In this document: piece by piece, positions 54,284 to 63,153 of the stretch
Position numbering within the stretch: position 1 is the first letter of the stretch
Layout of the letters: the number at the start of each line of letters is the position of its first letter
NCBI GenBank assembly: GCA_043772905.1
Contig: JAYVFS010000103.1
Coordinates: 38,399-102,398 of the forward strand
Origin: JAAFJT01 sp043772905
Lineage (GTDB): Bacteria; Bacteroidota; Bacteroidia; Chitinophagales; Saprospiraceae
Direction: 5' to 3'
Length of the DNA stretch: 64,000 nucleotides
Notes under the pieces: generated by a model
Databases searched by the model: none
The model's input: only the letters and a program-made list of their open reading frames with translations
Told to the model about the DNA's origin: nothing
Translations under genes and position numbers: made by a program

Positions 54284-54661
54284 TTATTTAATCGTAATTA
54301 CTTTTTTTAGTGTCGCTGTAAAAGTTCTTAGCTCAATTGTGTAATGACCTTTAGGTTTACTCGAAAAGTCAACTTCGTAAATCGTATTGACAGGTAATGC
54401 CCAAAGATTTTCGTCTTTGAAAACAACTTTATTGTCCGTATCTTTTACAGAAACCGAACTTAGATTGACATCAATTTTTTCGAAATCAATGTACAAAATA
54501 CGATTTTCATTGTCTGTGTAAAAAGACCAATCTTTTGTTGTTTCGTTTGAATTGCTTGAATCGTTTCCGCTGGGAGAAGAAATGGAAAGAAGTTGAGCGT
54601 TCAAGGGTGTTATAATTGAAAAAGCGACCATGATGGCGGCTGCAGAGAACAGTTTATTCAT
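54284..54661 (-). CDS. Small secreted protein, DUF3244/T9SS tail-like
   Basis: 125 residues, signal peptide ending LNAQ, then a Ser/Asn-rich linker and a single beta-sandwich-like domain ('YTDNENRILYIDFEKIDVNLSSVSVKDTDNKVVFKDENLWALPVNTIYEVDFSSKPKGHYTIELRTFTATLKKVITIK') that resembles a T9SS type A sorting domain alone. Possibly a surface protein with only a sorting domain, or DUF3244. No motif. Confidence 0.65.
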   Translation of the reverse strand: MNKLFSAAAIMVAFSIITPLNAQLLSISSPSGNDSSNSNETTKDWSFYTDNENRILYIDFEKIDVNLSSVSVKDTDNKVVFKDENLWALPVNTIYEVDFSSKPKGHYTIELRTFTATLKKVITIK

Positions 54662-54784
54662 GTCAGAGCAGTCAATTAGTTTAAAAATGAGTCAATTTAT
54701 TTTTATAGTTCCGAATTTACATGAAATTCGGTTTTTGTATTTATTGTCGCGAAGTTAAAGGTAAAAGTCTTTTAGATACAAGTT

Positions 54785-55408
54785 TTATTTTGTGACACCG
54801 CTTAAAACATCTAAAATACTACCGTATATGGTAGGTTTTGCATGCAAAAAAGTTGTCAACTCTACCCAAATAGCTTGTTCAATATCTTCTGATGTTTGAG
54901 GTGTTAACGCTATTTCAGGCGTTGACATTGTGTACCACCACGTTTTTTTTAAAATTCTTTTGCCTTTCATGTTATAAGTATGATATGTATAGCAGATTAA
55001 TTCTCCAAGTTTTACGTCGTTTAGACCTGTTTCTTCTTGAATTTCGCGCACGGCTGCTGCTTCAGGTGATTCGCCGTCGTCAATTTTACCTTTTGGCAAA
55101 TCCCAACTGTCGCGTCTGAATATCATCAAAACTTCGTTTTTCTCATTTTTTACAACACCACCGGCTGCCCCTATGATTTTATAAATGGCTTGAAAATCAG
55201 ACCATAACTGCTCTAAATCGTTGCTGCATACAACAACGCGGTTATATTTTTTAGATTTTTCAAGCAGGTCAATAATCGGATGTAAGAACTTTTTTTTGCC
55301 TAAATAATTAGAAATCAACGTTTTATTGTCCTTTTTCCATGCGTCAAGCACCCCCTCAGTATTTGTCAGAAATAAAGGCGTTTCGTTGATAAAAATCTTG
55401 TAAATCAT
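54785..55408 (-). CDS. NUDIX hydrolase
   Basis: 207 residues from ATG 55408 (MIYKIFINETP). NUDIX box 'GKIDDGESPEAAAVREIQEETGL' is complete and lies in the C-terminal half ('GAAGGVVKNEKNEVLMIFRRDSWDLPKG'). The N-terminal half (about 1-85) is not recognised. Divergent from pyrE by 30 bases with overlapping promoter. Motif at 55351 (Thr-Glu-Gly). Confidence 0.87.
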   Translation of the reverse strand: MIYKIFINETPLFLTNTEGVLDAWKKDNKTLISNYLGKKKFLHPIIDLLEKSKKYNRVVVCSNDLEQLWSDFQAIYKIIGAAGGVVKNEKNEVLMIFRRDSWDLPKGKIDDGESPEAAAVREIQEETGLNDVKLGELICYTYHTYNMKGKRILKKTWWYTMSTPEIALTPQTSEDIEQAIWVELTTFLHAKPTIYGSILDVLSGVTK

Positions 55409-55415
55409 AACTTTG
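55385..55415 (+). promoter_or_regulatory. pyrE promoter
   Basis: GTTG (55385-55388), exactly 19 bases, TAACTTTG (55408-55415): matches TTTG-N19-TAnnTTTG. Start of transcription near 55422 gives a very short pyrE leader. The element overlaps the first codons of the divergent NUDIX gene. Confidence 0.7.
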
Positions 55416-55438
55416 CGTTTTTTATAAAAATTAAAAAT

Positions 55439-56074
55439 ATGAATATTGCTAACGAAGTGGCTGAAAAGCTGCTGCAAATTAACGCTGTAAAGCTCAATCC
55501 ACAAAATCCATTTACGTGGGCATCGGGTATCAAATCACCAATTTATTGTGACAATCGTTTGGTACTGTCTTTTCCAGCCGTCCGAACCTTTGTTATACAG
55601 GCTTTTGTTGACAAAGCGGCGCAGTTCGAGCCGTTTGATATTGTCGCAGGTGTCGCTACTGCAGGTATCCCACACGGAGCGTTATTGGCTGACCGTTTAG
55701 AAAAACCGTTTATCTATGTCCGCGAAAAAGCCAAATCACATGGTCGGCAAAATCAAATTGAAGGAAATATTTTTGAAGGTGCCAGAGTCTTACTTATTGA
55801 AGACTTGATTTCCACAGGTGGTTCGAGCCTTAAAGCGGTTGAGACTTTGCGTGAAGCGGGTTGCGTTGTCGTCGGTGTTTTAGCCATTTTTAGTTACGGT
55901 TTTCAAAAAGCAGAGGACGTTTTTCAAGCAGCTAACTGTCCTTTCGACACCCTGTCTAACTACAATGTTCTGGTCGAGAAAGCCATTGCCATGCAATATA
56001 TTTCGCCCGATGATTTAGAAACTTTGGAAAGTTGGCGAGTTTCCCCTACCGTATGGGGAATAAATGGAAAGTAA
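55439..56074 (+). CDS. pyrE: Orotate phosphoribosyltransferase
   Basis: 211 residues. PRPP loop 'ARVLLIEDLISTGGSSLKAVETLREAG', active loop 'KPFIYVREKAKSHGRQNQIEG' and 'NPFTWASGIKSPIYCDNR' are all present. Makes OMP from orotate and PRPP in pyrimidine synthesis. Stand-alone gene with promoter at 55385 and a 29-bp inverted repeat after it. Confidence 0.95.
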   Translation: MNIANEVAEKLLQINAVKLNPQNPFTWASGIKSPIYCDNRLVLSFPAVRTFVIQAFVDKAAQFEPFDIVAGVATAGIPHGALLADRLEKPFIYVREKAKSHGRQNQIEGNIFEGARVLLIEDLISTGGSSLKAVETLREAGCVVVGVLAIFSYGFQKAEDVFQAANCPFDTLSNYNVLVEKAIAMQYISPDDLETLESWRVSPTVWGINGK

Positions 56075-56127
56075 AGTGAAGCAGATACACTGATTTTCGG
56101 CTTTTTTTGTAAATTTGCGGTCATTTT

Positions 56128-56209
56128 TTTCAAAGAGGCTTTTTAATGGACAATTTTTAGTGAAAATAAAATTTAGGTGTAAATTGTCCATTAAAAAGCC
56201 TCTTTGAAA
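56128..56209. repeat. 29-bp perfect inverted repeat with 24-base centre
   Basis: Arms 56128-56156 and 56181-56209 are exact complements. The arms contain CTTTTTAATGGACAATTT, and the centre is AT-rich with no open frame. It lies between pyrE and the M42 gene, which run in the same direction. Too long for a normal terminator; a MITE-like element or structured RNA is possible. Confidence 0.85.
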
Positions 56210-56262
56210 CCGATTAATGTCTAAAAACCAAAATTAAGAACCCAATATACGATAAACTTTAG

Positions 56263-57342
56263 ATGAGTGTAATAACGGCGGCGTCTGAAAAATTCCTGCA
56301 CGCATATCTTAATAATGCCTCCCCAACGGGTTTTGAGGCTTCTGGTCAAAAACTGTGGCTTGACTACATTCGTCCTTACATTGACGAATGGCATCTCGAT
56401 AATTATGGAACGGCTTATGCCATCATCAACCCAAATCAGCCCTATCGTGTTGTGATCGAAGGTCATGCGGACGAGATTTCGTGGTTTGTGAACCATATTG
56501 ACGACAATGGATTCATCAGTGTTGTTCGCAACGGCGGTTCTGACCATCTCATTGCGCCTTCAAAACGCGTAAATATTCACACTAAAAAAGGCAATGTTAA
56601 AGGTGTTTTTGGCTGGCCTGCTATCCATGTTAGGCAAGGCAAAGACGCAACTTTAGCACCTGAATTAGCCAATATTTTTATTGACATCGGTGCTAAAAAC
56701 CGCGATGAAGCCCTCGAAATGGGTGTACATGTCGGCTGCGTCATTACTTACGAAGACGAATTGATGGAGATAAACAATCGTTATTATTGCGGTCGTGCTT
56801 TAGACAATCGTATGGGTGGTTTTTGCATTGCAGAAGTTGCGCGTCTTTTGAAAGAAAACAACATCACGTTGCCATTTTCGCTTTATATCGTCAATGCTGT
56901 ACAAGAAGAAGTCGGTTTGCGTGGCGCCCAAATGATTGCGGATACCATTAAGCCGCACGTTGCTATCGTCACAGATGTGTGTCACGACACTTCTACGCCA
57001 TTGATGAATGCGAAAGTACAAGCCGATGTGCGTTGTGGTAAAGGACCCAGCCTCAGTTATGCCCCCTCAGTACACAACCGACTTTTGAGTCTCATCATTG
57101 ACACTGCGGAGGAGAAACAGATTCCTTTCCAACGGCAAGCTTCAAGTCGCACAACAGGAACTGACACCGATGCCTTCGCTTACTCAAACGGTGGTGTTGT
57201 CTCTGCCCTCATTTCGTTGCCGCTGCGTTATATGCATACAACGGTTGAAATGGCGGACAAAGAGGACGTACAAAATGTCATTAAGCTCATGTACGAAGTG
57301 CTTCAAAAAATTGAAGCGAATCATAATTTTAAGTATTTTTAA
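56263..57342 (+). CDS. M42 family metallopeptidase
   Basis: 359 residues. 'VVIEGHADEISWFVNHIDDNGFISVVRNGG', 'GRALDNRMGGFCIAEVARLL', 'VNAVQEEVGLRGAQM' (catalytic Glu pair) and 'RTTGTDTDAFAYSNGG' give the complete two-metal site of M42 glutamyl aminopeptidase/endoglucanase-named enzymes. Cytosolic. Motif at 57062 (Ala-Pro-Ser-Val) in a loop. Confidence 0.92.
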   Translation: MSVITAASEKFLHAYLNNASPTGFEASGQKLWLDYIRPYIDEWHLDNYGTAYAIINPNQPYRVVIEGHADEISWFVNHIDDNGFISVVRNGGSDHLIAPSKRVNIHTKKGNVKGVFGWPAIHVRQGKDATLAPELANIFIDIGAKNRDEALEMGVHVGCVITYEDELMEINNRYYCGRALDNRMGGFCIAEVARLLKENNITLPFSLYIVNAVQEEVGLRGAQMIADTIKPHVAIVTDVCHDTSTPLMNAKVQADVRCGKGPSLSYAPSVHNRLLSLIIDTAEEKQIPFQRQASSRTTGTDTDAFAYSNGGVVSALISLPLRYMHTTVEMADKEDVQNVIKLMYEVLQKIEANHNFKYF

Positions 57343-57358
57343 AAATAGGATTTTAACT

Positions 57359-57398
57359 TAAAAAAGCCTTGAAAACACATCGTTTTCAAGGCTTTTTT
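57359..57398 (+). terminator. Terminator of M42 gene
   Basis: Arms AAAAAGCCTTGAAAAC (57361-57376) and GTTTTCAAGGCTTTTTT (57382-57398), 5-base loop. Strong intrinsic terminator just 17 bases after the stop codon. Confidence 0.9.
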
Positions 57399-57433
57399 GA
57401 TACAATTATTTTCAAAGGCTTACCTTTATCCTT

Positions 57434-58282
57434 ATGAAAATCATCAACTTCCTACTGTACGGCAATGTACTCATTGCACTTTGTGCCTATTCGCAAACGG
57501 TGCAAACATGCCGTTTTTTAGGAGATAATAACGTTTATCAAAGCATTTTACCCATTTTTGTCGCTGTTGCCACGTTCTTTCTTTACAATATTCACAAACC
57601 CATTACTTTTTTTTTAAAAAAACAACTCGTCGATGATCAACGTTTTTTGAAAACAAAATCGTTCAGCACCCCCCTCAGTATTTTGACCATTTTAGCGGGT
57701 TTGTTTTGTTTGTATTTCTTTTTCAATATCAAAACAGCTACTCAATTAAGCCTTTTGGTCGCTGCTTTTTTCTCACTTGCTTACGTTTTACCCGTTTTTG
57801 GAGGCAAACGCCTACGTGATTTACCTTTCGTCAAAATTTTTACGATCGCCTTCGTTTGGGCATTCGTCACCGTCATTTTGCCTGTGCAAGAGTTTGGCAA
57901 TATCTTAGATAGCCACGTAAAATTAATGTTTTCAGAAAGAGCTTTATTTATTTTTGCTTTAACAATTCCATTCGACATACGTGATTTAGACGTAGATGCT
58001 AAAACTAATGTCAAAACCATACCCCTCAGTATAGGCGTTCAAAATGCTAAATATTTAGGTATTTTAGCTTTATTAGGCTGTGTATTTATTGTTTTTGTTT
58101 TGAATAAACAAGGCGTTTATGCGTTCAAAAACACAATCGCCTTGTTGTTGACGTATACAATCAGTATTTTGGTTGTTGGATTTACTCGGAAAAGTAGAAG
58201 TGACTATTATTATTATGGTTTAACAGATGGTATGATGCTTTTACAAGGCCTATTTTTCTTTTTATTAACCGTCATTTTGTAG
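57434..58282 (+). CDS. UbiA-like membrane prenyltransferase family protein
   Basis: 282 residues, about 8 helices. 'FALTIPFDIRDLDVDAKTNVKTIPLSIGVQNA' resembles the second Asp-rich motif (DxxD) of UbiA enzymes; the first motif is weak ('YNIHKPITFFL'), so catalytic ability is uncertain. Two motifs, 57669 and 58022, both reading Pro-Leu-Ser-Ile; the second lies right in the conserved block. Confidence 0.75.
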   Translation: MKIINFLLYGNVLIALCAYSQTVQTCRFLGDNNVYQSILPIFVAVATFFLYNIHKPITFFLKKQLVDDQRFLKTKSFSTPLSILTILAGLFCLYFFFNIKTATQLSLLVAAFFSLAYVLPVFGGKRLRDLPFVKIFTIAFVWAFVTVILPVQEFGNILDSHVKLMFSERALFIFALTIPFDIRDLDVDAKTNVKTIPLSIGVQNAKYLGILALLGCVFIVFVLNKQGVYAFKNTIALLLTYTISILVVGFTRKSRSDYYYYGLTDGMMLLQGLFFFLLTVIL

Positions 58283-58418
58283 AAAATAAAATAGGTAGAA
58301 TACCGTAATCGCGGCATTTTTATAATATTTAGATATTTTACTCTTAAAAACCAAACAATATTCCTACATTTAGCTTTTGAAAAAATACGTGCTACACAAC
58401 CATATCTAAAACCAAAAT

Positions 58419-58982
58419 ATGTCCTTCACAAACGATACGACAAATAAAACGACAAATATCCCTATACTTAACGCTGTTCAAAACTACGATTTAAAGCCTT
58501 TCATACTTCAAAAAACAGTAGAGGAATCAATCGTTATGTCTTTACTTAATCTGGCAGATACCATCAATAAAAGAGGCGACGGTCATTGTCAACACTTTGG
58601 CATTACGACCCAACAATACTTGATTATGCTCTATTTGGCAGGAGACCCCAATATTGAGTACATCGAGGAAAACAGAAACAGCCGTCCCATCGTCGCCAGT
58701 GAATTGGCTGAAGCCATGAATGTGTCTCGACCAAATATTACGAATGTACTTAACTTGCTCATCATGAAAAATTTGGTTGAACAGGTCAGAGAAAAAGCGG
58801 ATTGGCGTAAAAAATCGCTCATCCTGACTGATGCGGGTTGGGCATTGCTTGAAAAAATGGAACCATTCAGAAAACGCACAAATCGATGCCTTTTGGCGCA
58901 TTTGTCGGAAGAGGATAAAAATGCGTTTTTGCACTGCGTGCAAAAATCTCTTGATTTATTGACCGAAAAGGGTAAGCCTTAG
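58419..58982 (+). CDS. MarR family transcriptional regulator
   Basis: 187 residues. Winged helix: 'ITTQQYLIMLYLAGDPNIEYIEENRNSRPIVASELAEAMNVSRPNITNVLNLLIMKNLVEQVREKADWRKKSLILTDAGWALLEKM', including the wing 'DWRKK'. An N-terminal Thr/Asn-rich tail of about 40 residues is unusual in length. Target genes unknown; no divergent partner. Confidence 0.88.
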   Translation: MSFTNDTTNKTTNIPILNAVQNYDLKPFILQKTVEESIVMSLLNLADTINKRGDGHCQHFGITTQQYLIMLYLAGDPNIEYIEENRNSRPIVASELAEAMNVSRPNITNVLNLLIMKNLVEQVREKADWRKKSLILTDAGWALLEKMEPFRKRTNRCLLAHLSEEDKNAFLHCVQKSLDLLTEKGKP

Positions 58983-58983
58983 G

Positions 58984-59049
58984 TTATTTCAAAATGCCAA
59001 AATTGAGTACGAATCATCAGGAATTAGGCATTTTGGCATTTTGAAATAA
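58984..59049. terminator. 20-bp bidirectional inverted repeat
   Basis: Arms 58984-59003 and 59030-59049 pair perfectly, extended by AGGT/ACCT with one extra base. It separates the convergent MarR and rfbD genes. Confidence 0.75.
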
Positions 59050-59051
59050 AC

Positions 59052-59933
59052 CTACGGCAATTCTTTCAAGCAAGCGACTAAACTATCGCGCCAATAGGGT
59101 ATCTCTATACCAAACGTTTCACGAAATTTTGCTTTGTTCAAAACGCTAAACGGTGGTCGTGCAGCAGGGGTAGGGTATTGCGTTGTCTCTATAGGATTGA
59201 CGCGACAGGCGATGACCCTTATCTCAAAAATAGCTTTGGTGAAGTCGTACCAACTCGTCACCCCTTCATTGGAGTAATGAAACACCCCCCTCAGTATTTT
59301 AGGGTCAACTTCTTGATTTTCAATCTTTTGTGCGACTTTTAAAATGGATTTTGCAAGGTCGCGGGCATACGTAGGTGTACCAATTTGGTCAAAAATGACA
59401 TTCAGTTCTTCTCGTTCTTTGCCAAGACGCAGCATGGTTTTGACAAAATTATTGCCAAAAGTACCATAAACCCAAGACGTGCGTATGACGATGGCACGTT
59501 CGCAAAATTTCAAGGCGGCTAAGTCTCCACGCAATTTTGTTTTGGCATATACGCCCTTTGGACTCGTTCTATCGCCTTCTTTGAAAGGTGTATTTTGGTT
59601 GTTGTGATACACATAATCGGTTGAAAGTTGTATCAATGTCGCACCTGTTGCTTGACAAGCTTTGGCGAGGTTTCGTGCGCCATTGACATTAATTTTTGTA
59701 GCCAATACCACGTCCGTTTCCGCTTTGTCAACAGCTGTATAAGCCGCACAATTGACAACATACTGAGGGGTATTGCGCTTGAAAAATTGCAAGGTTTGAC
59801 CCAGTTTCGTAATGTCCAATTGTTCGACATCGGTGTAAATGAACTGGAATTGTGGATGTGAAAATGCTAAAAATCGAAACTCATTGCCGACTTGGCCAGC
59901 GGCGCCAGTAATGAGTATTGTTGGTTTTTCCAT
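59052..59933 (-). CDS. rfbD: dTDP-4-dehydrorhamnose reductase
   Basis: 293 residues. SDR motif 'ITGAAGQVGNEF', 'VVNCAAYTAVDKAETD', 'LIQLSTDYVYHNN' and the catalytic 'YAKTK'. Final step of dTDP-L-rhamnose synthesis (NADPH-dependent). rfbC follows on the upstream side (64 bases); rfbA and rfbB are not in the window. Two motifs: 59285 (Leu-Arg-Gly) and 59762 (Pro-Gln-Tyr, at the 'NTPQYVVNCAAY' strand). Confidence 0.93.
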   Translation of the reverse strand: MEKPTILITGAAGQVGNEFRFLAFSHPQFQFIYTDVEQLDITKLGQTLQFFKRNTPQYVVNCAAYTAVDKAETDVVLATKINVNGARNLAKACQATGATLIQLSTDYVYHNNQNTPFKEGDRTSPKGVYAKTKLRGDLAALKFCERAIVIRTSWVYGTFGNNFVKTMLRLGKEREELNVIFDQIGTPTYARDLAKSILKVAQKIENQEVDPKILRGVFHYSNEGVTSWYDFTKAIFEIRVIACRVNPIETTQYPTPAARPPFSVLNKAKFRETFGIEIPYWRDSLVACLKELP

Positions 59934-59997
59934 AAATTATTTATTGTATTCGCCGATTTGCTCGTTGAAAATATTGAGAATTTGTTGTTTATACCCC

Positions 59998-60546
59998 TTA
60001 GTAAAAACGCCTATGCGCCCCAAAAGTCGGATGAACCTTATCTTTTTCAGACAATATGAATGCCGATTCTTCCATTCCCCAATCAATCGCAAAGGTCGGG
60101 TCGTTGTAAATGATGCTCCCTTCGTGCTCTTTTGAGTAAAAATTGTCGCATTTGTAGAAAAATTCAGCTACTTCAGATAGTACAATAAATCCATGTGCAA
60201 ACCCGCGTGGGATGAACAATTGTTGCTTGGTTTCGGCACTCAAAACGCAGGAAAATGTTTTGCCATAAGTTGGTGAGCCTTCTCTGATGTCTGCCACAAT
60301 ATCCAATACTTCACCTTCGATGCAACGCACCAATTTCGCTTGAGCATACGCGCCGACTTGATAATGGAGCCCCCTTAGTACACCACGTGTTGAACGGCTT
60401 TGATTGTCTTGTACAAAAACATTATTGATGCCCGCCGAACGGAATAAATCATAGTTGTAGCTTTCAAAAAAATAACCGCGTTCGTCGCCAAAGACGCGCG
60501 GTTCAAAAATTTTTAATCCTTCGATTCCTGTTTCGATAAAAGGCAT
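59998..60546 (-). CDS. rfbC: dTDP-4-dehydrorhamnose 3,5-epimerase
   Basis: 182 residues. 'GLKIFEPRVFGDERGYFFESYN', 'NQSRSTRGVLRGLHYQ' (active-site His), 'LFIPRGFAHGFIVLSE' identify RfbC. It precedes rfbD in the same operon. Two single-mismatch relatives of the motif (CTAAGGGG at 59994 downstream and 60370 inside 'VLRGLHYQ') occur here but no exact copy. Confidence 0.95.
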   Translation of the reverse strand: MPFIETGIEGLKIFEPRVFGDERGYFFESYNYDLFRSAGINNVFVQDNQSRSTRGVLRGLHYQVGAYAQAKLVRCIEGEVLDIVADIREGSPTYGKTFSCVLSAETKQQLFIPRGFAHGFIVLSEVAEFFYKCDNFYSKEHEGSIIYNDPTFAIDWGMEESAFILSEKDKVHPTFGAHRRFY

Positions 60547-60608
60547 AAATAATGATGAATTATAAATGATGAATTATGAATGTTTTAAATAGATTCTTTT
60601 AAAAATGC

Positions 60609-60657
60609 AAAATTCCAACATTTCTTGTAAGTCTCCTTACTTGAAGTGTTGGAATTG
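60609..60657. terminator. Long imperfect hairpin upstream of rfbC
   Basis: AATTCCAACA...TGTTGGAATT with further pairing inside (GTAAG/CTTAC), in the 141-base gap between the TonB-plug gene and rfbC, both read leftward. Probable terminator of the TonB-plug gene. Confidence 0.55.
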
Positions 60658-60687
60658 TGACATTTTTTAAAAAATTATTCTTTTTTC

Positions 60688-63153
60688 TTATTTAACAAGG
60701 TATGCGCACGACGTCACCCCAATTCTTCCTGTTTTTGACACGCCTTCTGCGACGACTTGAATCTTAGTTTTGGCATCGGTGTTCCAAAAACTAACCGTTG
60801 CTTTGCCGTTTGCATCGGTTTGAACGTAAGGCTGCCAATGCAATGTGGCTCTAAAATCCTTAAATTCATGTTCCGCCTTTGACTCATCGTAATGCGGTGC
60901 ATAAAACTCACGTCGGGCTGTATAGCCATTCCGCCGCTGAATAATAATACCTGCGGGGGAAGGGTCATTTGAATAATCGTAATCAGGATTGCCTCGTTTT
61001 GTCAAAATTGCGATAACGCCATCGCCACCTTGCGAACCAAAAATAGCCGCATCGGCACCTTTCAAAACGTCAATGGCTTCTACATCACAGGGCGAAAGGG
61101 TGCTGATTATGTCTTGGTCAACGGGCATACCGTCTAATCTGAAATTGATATTTGAACCACCTCTGATGACAACTTGTGCATCCATGCCGCTACCTTTTAT
61201 CTGCAAACCCGCAACGCGCCCTTGGAGAAAATCCAAAATACTGAAATAACTGCCGCAGTTTTCCTTCGTCATATCTATCGAGTTGGAAGGTGTACCGTAA
61301 ATGCGGCGGTCATCCAAAGCGACTATTCTTTTGGCTTTGATTTCGACAGTTTCAAGCATTTTTTCCTTGTTCAACTGCAATTTACTTTCAAAATCTAGGG
61401 TTTCCTTAGTTATTTTCAAGAAATCCGCAAAAGCCGTCGCGTCAAAAGCCATCGGATTGAAAGGTACTTTTGTAACTAAAACCTTAGCCGCAAGACCTGA
61501 ATTGTCAACCAAAATATCCAAATTGCGCCCACCTCTTTCTTTTACTGCTTGAACAAAAATTTTCGTTGTATCAAAAAAGTTAAGGTTATAAAAACCAAAA
61601 ACACCTGCTGTATCTGCTGTTGCAACCATTATGAGAGGCTTATTGTCGCTGCCCATCAATAGCGTCACATTCACGTTTTTAGAAATTTTACCGCTCGGTC
61701 TCATGACTTTTCCTGTGACCGAAAGCCCTTGTTCTATCAAAAACTTAGGCTTTATTGGTTTATCTGTCAAAATATCATGCCATTTAAAACGCCGCCAGCC
61801 TTGCGTCATCATCAGCAAGTCGAGGTCACGGCTTGCCGTTTTGATTGACTTGTCAAAATAGTAAGCAGGGTCTTCAACACTACCCCTCAGTACAGCGTCC
61901 TTTCCATTCAAATCTGAACTCAAAAGGAGGTATGACATCAGGTTCTCTGCATATTTGTCAGTCAAAACCTGTGTGCCGTCGGTTGCAGCAAGAGAAAAAT
62001 TGCCCTCCACAGGTTTGCCCAACGAATCCGTTGCCTCAACGGTCAAGGTGACTTTTTCACGAGGTGCGTATTCTGCTTTGTCGGGCGTTATTTTAAGGTT
62101 GATTTGTTTGTTTTGTTGAACAAAAATGAGGCGTTCACAGCGCGGCTGCCCTTCGGCATCAAAAAGTGTGACTTGCATGATGCCATCGTCAGGGATATTG
62201 GAACGAGGAATGTTAACAGCAATTGCCTTTTTAGTATTTGGTGCTTTGATTGAAAAACAAGGTATGCCGCGTTGATGGGCAATGATGAACAATTCTCCTG
62301 CTTTGTCGGCAGTTTGAGGCTGTGTGTTATTGACAAAAACTTTGATATTGGTCTTACTCGTCGTGTTGTCAACGGCTAAAGTCAAACCTTGCGCTTGTGG
62401 TTCAGGCAAAGGAAACACTCCCTCAGTACCATCGGCTTTTTTTATCTTTACAACATAAGTTTTACCTGTTTGGGGTTTAAAATAAAAATTACCCATACCC
62501 AAATGAGAGGACTTAATCGCTAAAATCGTATCCGCACCGTTTTCAAACACAACGCCTTCAAAATCAATGCCTTTGCCCGCCGCATTGACCGCTTTGTATG
62601 CCAACCGCGTTTCCACATCGTTGACTAAGTCGCCGCCTTCGGGAAAAAATTGACAATCAGCAACATCGGCTAATGCTTTATAATCGCCTCGTGATTCTGT
62701 CTTTTTTTGCCAGATTTTGACAGGTTTTTGGAAAAACCAATCTTCTGAAAAGTTTTTCATATAGTTCGTATAAGCTCGAACCGTATAAGTTTTTTCAACC
62801 AAACTATCAGGTAGTTTGAATGAACCATCAGTCATGGCATTTTCACATGTTAAGACATTGTGTATCAATACTTTACCAATTGAAGGGTCAATCAAGTCCA
62901 CATACAAAACACGGCTAACAGAATCCAAATTGTGGAGCGTCGCATCGAACAAATAGCCTTTAAACCACATCGTCTCACCTGCCATATAATAAGGCTTGTC
63001 GAGGTGTAAATAGACTTTTTCTTGTGGCGTTTGTTGGAGGAATTTTGTCAATTTTGCAAGCACCTTTTCGGGTAGGTCGCTATTGCCGATGATAGAAAAG
63101 GCAGAACAAAGCGCAAATGCTGCTATGAGCGATGCGTAGATACGTTGTTTCAT
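60688..63153 (-). CDS. MG2 and TonB-plug domain surface protein (no barrel)
   Basis: 821 residues with signal peptide. An alpha-2-macroglobulin MG2-like domain near the start ('EKVYLHLDKPYYMAGETMWFKGYLFDA'), a carboxypeptidase-regulatory-like segment (about 470-560), then a TonB receptor plug (about 615-715: 'SILDFLQGRVAGLQIKGSGMDAQVVIRGGSNINFRLDGMPVDQDIISTLSPCDVEAIDVLKGADAAIFGSQGGDGVIAILTKRG'). The 22-strand barrel is missing, as is usual for this Bacteroidota family of plug proteins. Motif 61883 (Leu-Arg-Gly) and a weakened form at 62420. Confidence 0.87.
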   Translation of the reverse strand: MKQRIYASLIAAFALCSAFSIIGNSDLPEKVLAKLTKFLQQTPQEKVYLHLDKPYYMAGETMWFKGYLFDATLHNLDSVSRVLYVDLIDPSIGKVLIHNVLTCENAMTDGSFKLPDSLVEKTYTVRAYTNYMKNFSEDWFFQKPVKIWQKKTESRGDYKALADVADCQFFPEGGDLVNDVETRLAYKAVNAAGKGIDFEGVVFENGADTILAIKSSHLGMGNFYFKPQTGKTYVVKIKKADGTEGVFPLPEPQAQGLTLAVDNTTSKTNIKVFVNNTQPQTADKAGELFIIAHQRGIPCFSIKAPNTKKAIAVNIPRSNIPDDGIMQVTLFDAEGQPRCERLIFVQQNKQINLKITPDKAEYAPREKVTLTVEATDSLGKPVEGNFSLAATDGTQVLTDKYAENLMSYLLLSSDLNGKDAVLRGSVEDPAYYFDKSIKTASRDLDLLMMTQGWRRFKWHDILTDKPIKPKFLIEQGLSVTGKVMRPSGKISKNVNVTLLMGSDNKPLIMVATADTAGVFGFYNLNFFDTTKIFVQAVKERGGRNLDILVDNSGLAAKVLVTKVPFNPMAFDATAFADFLKITKETLDFESKLQLNKEKMLETVEIKAKRIVALDDRRIYGTPSNSIDMTKENCGSYFSILDFLQGRVAGLQIKGSGMDAQVVIRGGSNINFRLDGMPVDQDIISTLSPCDVEAIDVLKGADAAIFGSQGGDGVIAILTKRGNPDYDYSNDPSPAGIIIQRRNGYTARREFYAPHYDESKAEHEFKDFRATLHWQPYVQTDANGKATVSFWNTDAKTKIQVVAEGVSKTGRIGVTSCAYLVK

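Larger units (their letters stand above)
7965..60580. repeat. Dispersed intergenic repeat family TGATGAATGATAAATGATGAA
   Basis: Copies or part copies at about 7965-7998, 22826-22858, 30371-30400 with 30428-30458, 31206-31235, 31272-31298, 31620-31650, 37151-37199 and 60548-60580. All are between genes, in both orientations, often in inverted pairs flanking stop codons. Unlike the ACTGAGGGG word, these copies vary in order and length, like simple expanding repeats. Confidence 0.8.

Noticed and set aside
60370..60379. CTAAGGGGG in rfbC as true motif
   Set aside because: Encodes the conserved RfbC block Val-Leu-Arg-Gly-Leu-His-Tyr-Gln, so the likeness can follow from protein conservation alone.
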